64,000 bases of DNA from Mucilaginibacter phyllosphaerae (GTDB lineage Bacteria; Bacteroidota; Bacteroidia; Sphingobacteriales; Sphingobacteriaceae): assembly GCF_004378255.1 (NCBI RefSeq), contig NZ_SNQG01000005.1, positions 186,001 to 250,000 of the forward strand, read 5' to 3'. The notes beneath the pieces are model-generated. The model worked only from the letters and a program-made list of their open reading frames with translations, was not told where the DNA came from and did not search any database. How positions within the stretch are numbered: the first letter of the stretch is position 1; each line of letters opens with the position of its first letter. Positions 41,492 to 50,942 of the stretch are shown one piece after another. The position numbers were made by a program, and so were the translations under genes.

Positions 41492-44400
41492 ATGTACAAG
41501 GAATATAAGCAGTTAAATCTATCCCAAACAGGTAAAGATGTGCTGGATTTCTGGAAACAGAACGGCATATTCGAGAAAAGTATCAGCAGCAGGCCGGCAA
41601 GCAAGCCATACACCTTTTACGAAGGCCCGCCCAGCGCTAATGGTATGCCCGGTATTCACCACGTTATGGGGCGTAGCATTAAAGATATTTTTTGCCGTTA
41701 CAAAACCCTCAAAGGTTTCCAGGTAAAGCGTAAAGGCGGCTGGGATACCCACGGTTTGCCTATTGAGCTGGCTGTAGAAAAATCCTTAGGCATCACTAAA
41801 GATGATATTGGTAAAAAGATAACTGTAAAAGAGTATAACGACGCCTGCCGCAAAGAGGTAATGCGTTACACGGATGTTTGGAACGACCTTACCCTTAAAA
41901 TGGGTTACTGGGTCGATCTTGATAATCCCTACGTTACTTACGAGAACGAATATATAGAAAGCCTTTGGTGGATCCTGAAACAGCTTTACAATAAGGGCCT
42001 GCTTTATAAAGGTTACACCGTACAGCCCTACTCACCAAAATCGGGCACGGGCCTTAGCTCGCACGAGCTGAACCAGCCGGGTACCTACAAAATGGTAAAG
42101 GATACCACCATTGTGGCCCAGTTTAAAGTAAAGAACTATCAGGATTCGGCCTTTTTATTTGATGGCGTAAACAGCGATGTATTTATCCTGGCCTGGACGA
42201 CCACCCCCTGGACGCTTCCATCAAACTGTGCGCTGGCCGTTGGTGAAACCATTAATTACGTACAGATAAATACCTTTAACCCTTATACTTACGAGCCTGT
42301 TAGCGTTGTATTGGCTAAGGATCTGGTAAAAAAATACTTTAAGGCCGAAGGAGAAAATGCTTCTTTTGATGATTACAAAGGCGGTGATAAAATTATACCG
42401 TGGACTTTAACCCGCGAGTTTAAAGGCACGGATCTGTTGGGCATCCACTACGAACAGCTAATGCCGTATGTAACCAATGCGGATCTGGAGGCTAATGCTT
42501 TCCGTGTTATTCCTGCTGATTTTGTGACTACCGAGGATGGTACCGGTATCGTACACACGGCATCTATTTTTGGTGCGGATGACTTTAGGGCATGTAAGGA
42601 AAATAACGTGCCATCGGTACTGATCAAAGACGAGAATGGTAAAGAAGTGCCTTTGGTTGATAAACAAGGCCGTTTTGTAGATGAAGTTACCGATTTTGCA
42701 GGCCGTTATGTTAAAGAAGAATATTATACTGATGCAGACCGTACAGCAGAAGGTTTTAAACCAACTGATGTACTGATCTCTATCAAATTAAAAACAGAGA
42801 ACCGCGCATTCGATGTTAAAAAATACGAGCACAGCTACCCACATTCGTGGCGTTCTGATGAGCCGATACTATACTACCCGTTAGATAGCTGGTTCATCCG
42901 TACTACCGCGGTGAAGGATAAAATGGTTGCGCTGAACAAAACCATTAACTGGAAACCCGAAAGCACCGGTACAGGCCGTTTTGGTAACTGGTTGGAGAAT
43001 TTGGTGGACTGGAACCTGTCGCGTTCACGCTATTGGGGTACCCCACTGCCTATCTGGCGCGAGGAAGATGGCAAAGAAGAAAAATGCATCGGTTCGATAG
43101 CAGAACTGAATGCCGAAATTGAAAAATCTATTGCAGCAGGTTTAATGCCTGCGGGCTTTAAGCTGGAGGATATGCACCGCCCCTATGTGGATGATGTAAT
43201 ACTGACTTCATCTACCGGTAAACGCATGCTGCGCGAGCCTGACCTGATTGACGTTTGGTTTGATAGCGGCGCTATGCCTTATGCGCAATGGCATTTCCCT
43301 TTTGAGAATAAAGACGAATTTGCTGCTGCCTATCCGGCAGATTTTATTGCCGAAGGTGTTGACCAAACCCGCGGCTGGTTTTTTACCCTGCATGCCATTG
43401 CAGTGATGTTGAGCGAAGCCAGCGACGAGGTGAAAGCCATTAACGAACTGGTTGGCAACAAGGGCGTAGCGTTTAAAAACGTAGTATCTAACGGTTTAGT
43501 GCTGGATAAGAACGGTAACAAAATGTCTAAACGTTTAGGCAATGGTATAGATCCGTTTGAAACCATAGAGCAATTTGGTGCCGATGCCGCCCGCTGGTAC
43601 ATGATCAGCAATGCCGCACCATGGGATAACCTGAAGTTTAACATAGAAGGCCTGGATGAGGTTCGACGTAAGTTCTTCGGTACGCTGTATAATACTTATT
43701 CATTCTTTGTGCTTTATGCCAATATCGATCAGTTTAAGTATGAGGAAGCCGAGATAGCCATTGAGCAACGCCCCGAGCTTGACCGCTGGATCATCTCCTT
43801 ACTAAATACCTTAAGCAAAGAGGTTGACGATTTTTACGCTGATTTTGAGCCTACCAAAGCCGCCCGTGCTATACAGGAATTTGTGGATGCACACTTTAGT
43901 AACTGGTACATCCGTTTAAGCCGCCGCCGTTTCTGGCGGTCGGATAACTCGGATGATAAGCTATCTGCTTACCAAACGCTTTACACCTGTTTAATCACCA
44001 TCAGCAAATTAATGGCACCTATTGCGCCGTTTTTTGCCGAGCGTTTATATACCGACCTGAACAGCGTAACCGGTAAAGAGGAATTTGAATCTGTACATCT
44101 GGCTTACTACCCGGAATATCATAACAACCTGGTAGATGCCGCACTGGAAGAGCGGATGCAGATGGCGCAGGATATATCATCACTGGTATTATCGCTCCGT
44201 AAAAAGATCGAGATCCCTGTCCGCCGCCCTTTAAGCAAAATTTTATTGCCGATACTGGATAAGAACTTTAAAGAGCAGATAGAAAAAGTAAAAGAGCTGA
44301 TCCTATCTGAAACCAATATCAAAGGCATAGAATACATTACCGATGCCGCCGGTTTTATCAAAAAGAAGATCAAACCAAACTTTAAGGCCCTTGGTGCCAA

Positions 44401-44875
44401 AGTAGGTAAGGATATGAAGGATGTGGCTGCTGCCATTAACGCTTTTGGACAGGAAGAGATTTCGGAATTAGAGATTGCAGGCACTATTACAGTGCTTGAT
44501 GGCAAATACCCGATACTACTTACCGACGTGGAGATCATCGCAGAAGATGTACCGGGATGGCAGGTTGCAAATTTAGGCAAACTAACCGTGGCTTTAGATG
44601 TTACGATAACCGATGAGTTGAAAGAAGAGGGCATAGCCCGCGAACTGATAAACCGCATACAAAACTTACGTAAGGCTAAAGAATTTGAAGTTACCGACAA
44701 GATAACCGTAACCGTGAGTTGTGGTGCGGAGATCTGGAAAGCGACGGAAAATAATTTATCCTATATTTGCGCCGAAATTTTAGCCGATACCTTAGTGCTT
44801 GATAATCACCTGAGTGAAGGTGAAAAAGCCGTAATTGACGAATATGAAATTTTGATTGCTATAATTAAAAGTTAA
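41492..44875 (+). CDS. ileS: Isoleucyl-tRNA synthetase
   Basis: 1127 residues from ATG at 41492; an in-frame TTG further up is not a credible start. The HIGH-type motif is in PSANGMPGIHHVMGR and the KMSKS-type motif is KMSKRLGNGIDP. An editing domain (AWTTTPWTLPSNCALAVG) and a C-terminal anticodon-binding region are present. Length and motifs fit the long type carried by Bacteroidota. The next gene's ATG follows the stop immediately, indicating an operon with the DksA-like gene and lspA. Confidence 0.97.
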   Translation: MYKEYKQLNLSQTGKDVLDFWKQNGIFEKSISSRPASKPYTFYEGPPSANGMPGIHHVMGRSIKDIFCRYKTLKGFQVKRKGGWDTHGLPIELAVEKSLGITKDDIGKKITVKEYNDACRKEVMRYTDVWNDLTLKMGYWVDLDNPYVTYENEYIESLWWILKQLYNKGLLYKGYTVQPYSPKSGTGLSSHELNQPGTYKMVKDTTIVAQFKVKNYQDSAFLFDGVNSDVFILAWTTTPWTLPSNCALAVGETINYVQINTFNPYTYEPVSVVLAKDLVKKYFKAEGENASFDDYKGGDKIIPWTLTREFKGTDLLGIHYEQLMPYVTNADLEANAFRVIPADFVTTEDGTGIVHTASIFGADDFRACKENNVPSVLIKDENGKEVPLVDKQGRFVDEVTDFAGRYVKEEYYTDADRTAEGFKPTDVLISIKLKTENRAFDVKKYEHSYPHSWRSDEPILYYPLDSWFIRTTAVKDKMVALNKTINWKPESTGTGRFGNWLENLVDWNLSRSRYWGTPLPIWREEDGKEEKCIGSIAELNAEIEKSIAAGLMPAGFKLEDMHRPYVDDVILTSSTGKRMLREPDLIDVWFDSGAMPYAQWHFPFENKDEFAAAYPADFIAEGVDQTRGWFFTLHAIAVMLSEASDEVKAINELVGNKGVAFKNVVSNGLVLDKNGNKMSKRLGNGIDPFETIEQFGADAARWYMISNAAPWDNLKFNIEGLDEVRRKFFGTLYNTYSFFVLYANIDQFKYEEAEIAIEQRPELDRWIISLLNTLSKEVDDFYADFEPTKAARAIQEFVDAHFSNWYIRLSRRRFWRSDNSDDKLSAYQTLYTCLITISKLMAPIAPFFAERLYTDLNSVTGKEEFESVHLAYYPEYHNNLVDAALEERMQMAQDISSLVLSLRKKIEIPVRRPLSKILLPILDKNFKEQIEKVKELILSETNIKGIEYITDAAGFIKKKIKPNFKALGAKVGKDMKDVAAAINAFGQEEISELEIAGTITVLDGKYPILLTDVEIIAEDVPGWQVANLGKLTVALDVTITDELKEEGIARELINRIQNLRKAKEFEVTDKITVTVSCGAEIWKATENNLSYICAEILADTLVLDNHLSEGEKAVIDEYEILIAIIKS

Positions 44876-45253
44876 ATGGAAAACGAAAAAACAAGGTATT
44901 CTGATTCAGAATTAAAAGAATTTAAGGATCTATTATTAGAAAAATTACGCAGCTCTAAAGAAGAGCTTAACGCATTGGCCACTTCTTTAAGTTCGCCAAA
45001 CGCGAATGGTACAGATGATACCGCCGGTACCTACAAAACACTGGAGGATGGTTCTGCAACGTTAGAGAAAGAACAGATTAACCAGTTAGCTGCCCGCCAA
45101 AAGAAATTTATTGAGCAGTTGGAGGCCGCTTTGGTGCGTATCGAAAACAAAACCTATGGTATTTGCCGCGAAACCGGTAAGCTGATCCCAAAAGAACGCC
45201 TGCGTGCCGTGCCGCACACTACGCTTACGATGGAAGCCAAACTAAAGCAATAA
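44876..45253 (+). CDS. TraR/DksA family protein with degenerate zinc finger
   Basis: 125 residues. The N-terminal coiled-coil hairpin (LKEFKDLLLEKLRSSKEELN, NQLAARQKKFIEQLEAAL) and the finger region YGICRETGKLIPKERLRAVP follow DksA topology. Only one Cys of the usual four remains, so zinc binding is doubtful. DksA proteins act in the RNA polymerase secondary channel. It abuts ileS and lspA with no gap, a gene order conserved in the phylum as far as I know. Confidence 0.9.
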   Translation: MENEKTRYSDSELKEFKDLLLEKLRSSKEELNALATSLSSPNANGTDDTAGTYKTLEDGSATLEKEQINQLAARQKKFIEQLEAALVRIENKTYGICRETGKLIPKERLRAVPHTTLTMEAKLKQ

Positions 45254-45859
45254 ATGAAGGCAGCTTATACAAAACCTTTTTTTACTGCTGCACTTATTAT
45301 CCTGCTCGATCAGGTCATTAAGATCTGGGTGAGGAAACATATGTTTTTGGGTGAAGAGATCCGCTTTTTAGGCAACAGGGGCATGCTGCACTACACCGAA
45401 AATAACGGTATGGCTTTTGGCATGGAACTGGGCGGCGAATTTGGCAAGCTGGCTTTAACGCTGTTTCGTATTGTAGCCGTTTGCGGTATTGGGTATGCAC
45501 TTGTATTCCTGATCAAACACAAATATCACCGCGGCCTGGTAATGATGGTAGCCCTGATACTGGCCGGCGCTTTGGGTAATATTATTGATTCTACCTTTTA
45601 TGGGGTGATATACAACTATGCGGGCATATTTCATGGCCGTGTGGTAGATATGTTTTATTTCCCGCTATTAACCGGGCAGTTCCCGGCATGGTTACCTATA
45701 TGGGGTGGTGAAGAATATATCTTCTTCCGTCCGGTATTTAACCTGGCCGATGCTGCCATATCTGTAGGGGTTATAATGATACTGCTCAACCAGAAGCGCT
45801 ACTTTAAACAAGAAGAGCCTGAGGTAAGCAGCCCAAACAGCGAAATGGTAGAGGAGTAA
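45254..45859 (+). CDS. lspA: Lipoprotein signal peptidase (signal peptidase II)
   Basis: 201 residues, longer than the about 165 of E. coli. Four membrane helices are visible. The catalytic aspartates are in LGNIIDSTFYG and VFNLADAAISVG. An extended periplasmic insert (GIFHGRVVDMFYFPLLTGQF) lies between them, as in other Bacteroidota. It cleaves prolipoprotein signals before the lipid-modified Cys; at least seven such lipoproteins are encoded in this window. Confidence 0.96.
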   Translation: MKAAYTKPFFTAALIILLDQVIKIWVRKHMFLGEEIRFLGNRGMLHYTENNGMAFGMELGGEFGKLALTLFRIVAVCGIGYALVFLIKHKYHRGLVMMVALILAGALGNIIDSTFYGVIYNYAGIFHGRVVDMFYFPLLTGQFPAWLPIWGGEEYIFFRPVFNLADAAISVGVIMILLNQKRYFKQEEPEVSSPNSEMVEE

Positions 45860-45890
45860 TGCTCATCCTGATTACACACACAGAAAAGCT

Positions 45891-45911
45891 CCGGGAAACC
45901 GGGTTTTTTTT
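45891..45911 (+). terminator. Weak terminator after lspA
   Basis: CCGG-GAAA-CCGG stem-loop with a GNRA loop followed by eight T. Confidence 0.5.
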
Positions 45912-46092
45912 GTTTACGGCAAACGGGAGAAGCGATGTATGAGGCCGCGGCGAAAAACCTTAATTTTTACCTTTATTATTTGCTTATTAAAACCCCCGGG
46001 CACGTTTAAGGTTACACATTTATTATTTATGCTGTTGCATATTAAACTATCGCTGCGTAAATAACTCTATACTATACATACATATTGATACT

Positions 46093-46785
46093 ATGAAAAA
46101 AATATTTTTATTAGCCGCATTAGTAGCCACCACATTTGGGGCGTTCGCACAAAATGCAGATCTGCGCCGCAAAATTGAGGTTACCGGCATTGCCGAGCAG
46201 GAAGTAACCCCCGATATTATTAACGTATCTATCTCTTTAAAAGAGTATTTAAACGGCAAAAAGAAAGTTACCATCAGCCAGTTAGAGGCCCAATTAGAGA
46301 AAGCAGTTGCCGAGGCGGGTATTGCTAAAGAGGATTTTACAGTGAACAACCTGTCATCATGGAACTATGAGACCGAGAAAAAGAAGAATCCTGATTTTTT
46401 AGCCAGCAAACAATACGGTATCAAATTTCGCGACCTGAACAGGTTTAACCAGATCATGAGCAAAATAGACCCGAAAGGCATCCAAAACACCAACATCGAT
46501 AGCTATGATTACTCTAAGATAGACCAGATCAAAAACACCCTAAAGCTTAAAGCCTTAATTGCCGCCAGGGATAAAGCAGCATTTTTAGTAAATGGCCTGG
46601 GCGATAAACTGGGCAATGCACTAAATATCACCGAAAGCGATAACAGCAGTTTCCCGCAGCCACGTAATGTAATGTATATGGCAAAAGCAATGAGTGCTGA
46701 TATGGCGGCTACACCAGAATCAGACATCGACTTTAAAAAAATAAAACTGAGTTTCCAGATTCAGGCAGTGTTCGAAATAAAATAA
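46093..46785 (+). CDS. Secreted SIMPL-domain (DUF541) protein
   Basis: 230 residues with a signal peptide (MKKIFLLAALVATTFGAFA). The SIMPL domain begins at KIEVTGIAEQEVTPDIINVSI. Family members are periplasmic and of poorly defined role, some linked to oxidative stress or signalling. Monocistronic, between terminators at 45891 and 46804. Confidence 0.9.
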   Translation: MKKIFLLAALVATTFGAFAQNADLRRKIEVTGIAEQEVTPDIINVSISLKEYLNGKKKVTISQLEAQLEKAVAEAGIAKEDFTVNNLSSWNYETEKKKNPDFLASKQYGIKFRDLNRFNQIMSKIDPKGIQNTNIDSYDYSKIDQIKNTLKLKALIAARDKAAFLVNGLGDKLGNALNITESDNSSFPQPRNVMYMAKAMSADMAATPESDIDFKKIKLSFQIQAVFEIK

Positions 46786-46803
46786 TTCCCGCCGGTATAA
46801 TTT

Positions 46804-46835
46804 AAAGCAGCCGCCTATAAAGCAGCTGCTTTTTT
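46804..46835 (+). terminator. Terminator after SIMPL gene
   Basis: AAAGCAGC/GCTGCTTT stem with a 13-nt loop and T-run. Confidence 0.75.
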
Positions 46836-46893
46836 ATGCTAAAACATTTAATTTAGGGTAATGTTATTTATAGTGTACCGTAAATTAACCATC

Positions 46894-47136
46894 ATGAAAG
46901 CATTAAAATATATCGCAGTGATCTTTTTATTATCAGCATCGGTAAGCGCCTGCACCGGCGACCGCAGCAAGGCCACACTTGGCGGCACGCAGGATACCGT
47001 TGCCAAAGCCGGTACCGGCGACCCTAATAACACGCACGCCCTCGACTCGGCCAAAACAGACAGCGTTAACAAAGGTAATGCCGACCCCAGCGGCCGCGGC
47101 GCAAGCGATACCTTAAATTCCAGACCTGTTCATTAA
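46894..47136 (+). CDS. Small low-complexity SPII lipoprotein
   Basis: 80 residues from ATG at 46894 (MKALKYIAVIFLLSASVSAC). The lipobox Cys is at 20. The mature part is rich in Thr, Asp, Gly, Asn and Lys with repeated GTGDP/NADPSG-like units and no fold I recognise. The longer frame from 46861 adds 11 residues before the signal peptide and is unlikely. Probably a disordered surface lipoprotein. Confidence 0.72.
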   Translation: MKALKYIAVIFLLSASVSACTGDRSKATLGGTQDTVAKAGTGDPNNTHALDSAKTDSVNKGNADPSGRGASDTLNSRPVH

Positions 47137-47221
47137 CAGGCGGTTAAAAATATTTTTGCTCAAAAAGGGTTGCTATTATAAATTTTTGATTTTATATTCG
47201 TGTCCCCCAAATCATTTGAGC

Positions 47222-47635
47222 ATGATACGTACCCGTCCTAAGAAAGTGCTTCTGGTGGCTTCGCATACTTTTCCCGATCAGTTACTGGCCGGGAACGATA
47301 ACGTGCATCATGTTTCTGCAATGATGGCTATATTCCCATCCATACATGAATTAAAGCCGGATGTGATACTATTTGACCATGCACACATGGCCGGTAATTT
47401 TGACCGCGTGCTGCGCCGCCTGCAAACCAATCCCTTTTATAAACACATTAAAATTTGCTGCTATAAGCATCAGGAAAGCATCACTGCCGATGCAACCTTA
47501 AAGGCTTTAGGTGTACACCATATGATCTATCACACCGATGTGCAAAAACAAACAAAAAGCAGTGCAGCCTTCAACGCCATTACCAACCTGGTAAATGCAT
47601 CGCTTATTAAATTGATAGCCGGTGTGTCGCATTAA
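47222..47635 (+). CDS. Receiver-like (pseudo-REC) single-domain protein
   Basis: 137 residues from ATG at 47222. An alternating beta/alpha pattern (KVLLVASHTF, LKPDVILFDHAHM, HIKICCYKH, ALGVHHMIYHTDV) fits the response-regulator receiver fold. An Asp sits at the end of strand 3 (LFDHA). The acidic pair after strand 1 is replaced by Ser-His, so phosphorylation is doubtful. No kinase is nearby. It could be a stand-alone adaptor; the fold call is tentative. Confidence 0.6.
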   Translation: MIRTRPKKVLLVASHTFPDQLLAGNDNVHHVSAMMAIFPSIHELKPDVILFDHAHMAGNFDRVLRRLQTNPFYKHIKICCYKHQESITADATLKALGVHHMIYHTDVQKQTKSSAAFNAITNLVNASLIKLIAGVSH

Positions 47636-47823
47636 TACTAAGGTTTGCCTGGTTGTTATTGGGGTAATTGTCTTTTATTCTTCATCTTACCGTACTTCAT
47701 TTAAGCCTATCAATCATTTTACATAGTGGTAACACATTTACCATAAATTGCTGTTAAACTTGCATGCCGGTTATCGATGTTAAATAAGTTAACATAGGTT
47801 AAGGCTTAAGCGTATCACAAAAA

Positions 47824-48963
47824 ATGAAAATAGGAATAGTTTGTTACCCCACGTTTGGCGGAAGCGGTGTTGTTGCTACAGAATTAGGTAAAGCCCTTGC
47901 AGACAGGGGCCATCAAATTCATTTTGTTACCTACAACCAGCCTGCGCGGCTTGATTTTTTCTCAGAGAACCTTTTTTACCATGAGGTATCGGTATCACAA
48001 TATCCTTTGTTTGATTATCCGCCTTATGAACTGGCACTGGCCAGCCGCCTGGTAGATGTGGTAAGATTTGAGAAACTGGATCTGCTGCATGTGCATTATG
48101 CTATACCCCATGCCTCTGCAGCATTTATGGCCAAACAAATACTGTTAACCTATGGTATCTCTATCCCGGTTATCACCACACTGCATGGTACGGATATTAC
48201 GCTGGTTGGGCAGGATAGCACCTACAAGCCCGTAGTAACATTTTCTATTAATCAAAGCGATGGGGTAACGGCAGTATCCGAACATTTAAAGAACGATACT
48301 TACAAATACTTTAAGATAGAGAAGGATATAAAAGTGATACCAAACTTTATAGACCTTACCCGTTTTAGCCTGAAAGCTAAAGACCATTTTAAAAAGGCTA
48401 TTGCGCCCAACGGCGAAAAGGTTTTGGTGCACACTTCCAACTTCCGTAAGGTGAAACGCACCGAAGATGTGATAAAGATGTTTGCCAAAGTGATAGAAAA
48501 GATCCCCTCTAAATTATTGATGGTGGGCGATGGCGGTGAAAGATCATTATGCGAGCGCTTGTGCCGCGATTTGGGCATTGCCGAGCATGTGCGCTTTTTA
48601 GGGAAGCAGGACGCTATAGAAGAGATCCTATCCGTATCAGACCTGTTCCTGATGCCGTCGCAATCAGAAAGCTTTGGCCTGGCCGCGTTAGAGGCGATGG
48701 CCTGCAAAGTGCCGGTGATAAGCAGCAACGCCGGTGGTTTGCCCGAGTTGAACATTGAAGGCGTTACCGGCTTTTTGCTGAATGTTGGCGATGTAGACGG
48801 CATGGCCGAAAAAGCTATTTATATATTAGAGGATGAAGAAAGGCTAAACCAGTTTAAAGATAATGCCCTTAAACGCGCCAAAGAACTGGAACTGGCTAAT
48901 ATTATGCCCCAGTATGAAAACTATTATAAAGAGGTTATAGAGCAAAGCATGCAGCAACAGTAA
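47824..48963 (+). CDS. bshA: N-acetyl-alpha-D-glucosaminyl L-malate synthase BshA
   Basis: 379 residues with a GT4 fold. BshA-specific N terminus (GIVCYPTFGGSGVVATELG), the VHYAIPHASAA segment, VSEHLKNDT and the E-x7-E motif SESFGLAALEAMACKVPVI are all present. It joins UDP-GlcNAc and malate as the first step of bacillithiol synthesis. The bacilliredoxin YtxJ is encoded 22 kb away in this window. bshB and bshC are not visible here. The 188-nt gap upstream shows no gene. Confidence 0.95.
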   Translation: MKIGIVCYPTFGGSGVVATELGKALADRGHQIHFVTYNQPARLDFFSENLFYHEVSVSQYPLFDYPPYELALASRLVDVVRFEKLDLLHVHYAIPHASAAFMAKQILLTYGISIPVITTLHGTDITLVGQDSTYKPVVTFSINQSDGVTAVSEHLKNDTYKYFKIEKDIKVIPNFIDLTRFSLKAKDHFKKAIAPNGEKVLVHTSNFRKVKRTEDVIKMFAKVIEKIPSKLLMVGDGGERSLCERLCRDLGIAEHVRFLGKQDAIEEILSVSDLFLMPSQSESFGLAALEAMACKVPVISSNAGGLPELNIEGVTGFLLNVGDVDGMAEKAIYILEDEERLNQFKDNALKRAKELELANIMPQYENYYKEVIEQSMQQQ

Positions 48964-49038
48964 ATATTATTATAACCTTTTGGCTTGATTTGTGTTAATA
49001 CACCAAACAACAATATATTAATCATACACGATCAACCC

Positions 49039-49521
49039 ATGAAAAGAATATTTCAAACATCGCTTGCTATTTTAGCCCTTACTTTTATTATTTCTGCTTG
49101 CTCTACACCACAAAACACATCAGCCGGTACATCATCGGGCAATGTTTCGCGCGGTAAATTTGTAGGCACATGGACACTTACCAATGTAACTTACGATGGA
49201 TTGGTACAAGGCGCTGTACAAAATGTATTTGACCAGGCCCCTCCCGAAGCATTTGTAGGCAGCACCTGGAAATTCACCAACAGCGGTAATGGTATCTATA
49301 CCTTAAGCAACGGTGCATCTCAAACCATCTTCTGGTCGGTATTTAACGGTACACAATTCCAGTTTAAAAAATTATACCAAGGCGATAAAGCTAAAAATGT
49401 GCAGGAGGGTTACCGCCTGGATATCGGCGTTATGAATGGCACCAGCATGACCTTGCGCTCGCCTGTTGCAATAGGCAACAGCAATGGCTACATCATCTAC
49501 TCGTTTACCAAAGCAAATTAA
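49039..49521 (+). CDS. Lipocalin-like SPII lipoprotein
   Basis: 160 residues from ATG at 49039 (MKRIFQTSLAILALTFIISAC, lipobox Cys21). The mature domain begins KFVGTWTLTNVTYDG, typical of lipocalin-like barrels. Regular beta strands follow, including SNGYIIYSFTK at the end. The longer frame from 48985 would place 18 residues before the signal peptide. Ligand unknown. Confidence 0.82.
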   Translation: MKRIFQTSLAILALTFIISACSTPQNTSAGTSSGNVSRGKFVGTWTLTNVTYDGLVQGAVQNVFDQAPPEAFVGSTWKFTNSGNGIYTLSNGASQTIFWSVFNGTQFQFKKLYQGDKAKNVQEGYRLDIGVMNGTSMTLRSPVAIGNSNGYIIYSFTKAN

Positions 49522-49540
49522 TAAGCTTAAAAGTATAAAG

Positions 49541-49574
49541 GAAAACCCTGAAGCGATATCGCTTCAGGGTTTTC
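49541..49574. terminator. Terminator between lipocalin-like and lactonase genes
   Basis: Perfect 17-bp arms (core AAAACCCTGAAGCGAT) without spacer, 19 nt after the lipocalin-like stop. Convergent genes may both use it. Confidence 0.85.
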
Positions 49575-49625
49575 TTATTAACATTATACTAAAAGCTTTT
49601 AGCCTTTAAACTTTGCAATTTTAAG

Positions 49626-50762
49626 TTACATGGCCGGTGCAAACTTTAAGCATACCGGGTTGCCAATTTCTAACCTGTTAACAGGTTGCGATAGTTTGCC
49701 GGTTGTTTCATCTAAACGATAAACTATAATGCTATCGCTGTTTTGATGCGCTATTAACAGATATTTCCCGGTTGGGTCTATCACAAAGTTACGCGGGCCT
49801 TTGCCGCCTGTAGGCCTGCGCTCAATAAAGGTTAGTTCGCCATTGTCCTGGTTAATTGCAAATAACGATATATCGTTGGCATCGCCCCGGTTAGTGGCGT
49901 ATAAAAATTTTCCGTTTGGCGAGATATGAATATCTGCAGCGCCTGTGGCACCTTTAAAGCCATCGGGCAGTAAAGAAATATCCTGTTTCTGTTTCGGCTT
50001 GCCGTTATTGTAATCGTAAACGATAACCGAACTGCCCATTTCGGTTATCAGGTAAAGGTATTTTTTATCCGCTGAGAAAGCCAGGTGGCGTGGCCCATAA
50101 CCCGGCGTAACATTAACAAATGCCGGTTTAGCAGGTACTATCGGGTTATCCTTGCCCCCTTTGTATTTAGTAATGTTTATTTTATCGGTGCCCAGATCGG
50201 TGTACAGCACGTATTTTTCATCGGGCGATAATACCGCTGTGTGCACATGGGCTTTTTCCTGGCGCTCTTTATTAATACCGTGGCCACTATCCTTTATGGT
50301 TTGTACAGCGGGTGCGATAGAGCCGTCGGCATTCAAAGGCAGTACCGCAATATTTCCCCCCGAGTAGTTGGCTACAAAAAGGTTTTTCTGATCTTTATCT
50401 ACAGATACATAACACGGCGAACCGCCTAATGTTGGTACCTTATTAATGAATGTTAACTTACCCGTTTTCGGCTCGAAGGAAAACGAGCTCACCTCGCCAT
50501 TATCATTCTCGTTAACCGCATAAACAAATTTGTTGTTAGCCGATACTGCAAGGTAAGATGGATTGCTAACATCGTCTGTTTGGCTTAAATAGGCCAGCCG
50601 GCCGGTTTCGGTATAAAAACGGTACACGGCAATCCCTTTACTTTTACCGGTAGTATAGGCGCCTATAACCAGGTCAAAACTTTTTGGTCCCATATTTTTC
50701 TTTTGAGCAAAAATCAGCCCAGGAATAAGGGTTAAAACAACAATCAGGATTTTTTTCATCAT
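49626..50762 (-). CDS. Secreted lactonase family beta-propeller (6-phosphogluconolactonase-like)
   Basis: 378 residues; signal peptide MMKKILIVVLTLIPGLIFAQ. A seven-bladed propeller pattern is visible (GIAVYRFYTETGRLAYLSQ, PSYLAVSANNKFVYAVNEND, HTAVLSPDEKYVLYTDLGTD, GPRHLAFSADKKYLYLITE, GPRNFVIDPTGKYLLIAHQ). The family matches Pfam lactonase/YbhE. Export argues against a role in cytoplasmic pentose phosphate flow, so the true substrate may differ. Confidence 0.9.
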   Translation of the reverse strand: MMKKILIVVLTLIPGLIFAQKKNMGPKSFDLVIGAYTTGKSKGIAVYRFYTETGRLAYLSQTDDVSNPSYLAVSANNKFVYAVNENDNGEVSSFSFEPKTGKLTFINKVPTLGGSPCYVSVDKDQKNLFVANYSGGNIAVLPLNADGSIAPAVQTIKDSGHGINKERQEKAHVHTAVLSPDEKYVLYTDLGTDKINITKYKGGKDNPIVPAKPAFVNVTPGYGPRHLAFSADKKYLYLITEMGSSVIVYDYNNGKPKQKQDISLLPDGFKGATGAADIHISPNGKFLYATNRGDANDISLFAINQDNGELTFIERRPTGGKGPRNFVIDPTGKYLLIAHQNSDSIIVYRLDETTGKLSQPVNRLEIGNPVCLKFAPAM

Positions 50763-50880
50763 TAATACATTGGTTTATATTGCAAGTTAATAAAACAATT
50801 AAAAAATAGCAGTTACTTATTAATATTGAGTAAGACAGCGTGCATAACTATTAGTTTAAATTCAGATAAGCCATACCATA

Positions 50881-50903
50881 AAAAAAGGCGCTAAGTAAGC
50901 GCC
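50881..50903 (-). terminator. Terminator after the RluB-type gene
   Basis: GGCGCT/AGCGCC stem with a 5-nt loop, then a T-run on the minus strand, 40 nt after the stop at 50943. Confidence 0.8.
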
Positions 50904-50942
50904 TCCAAATGTTCTATTCATTAAACATGCTGATCCGAAAAA

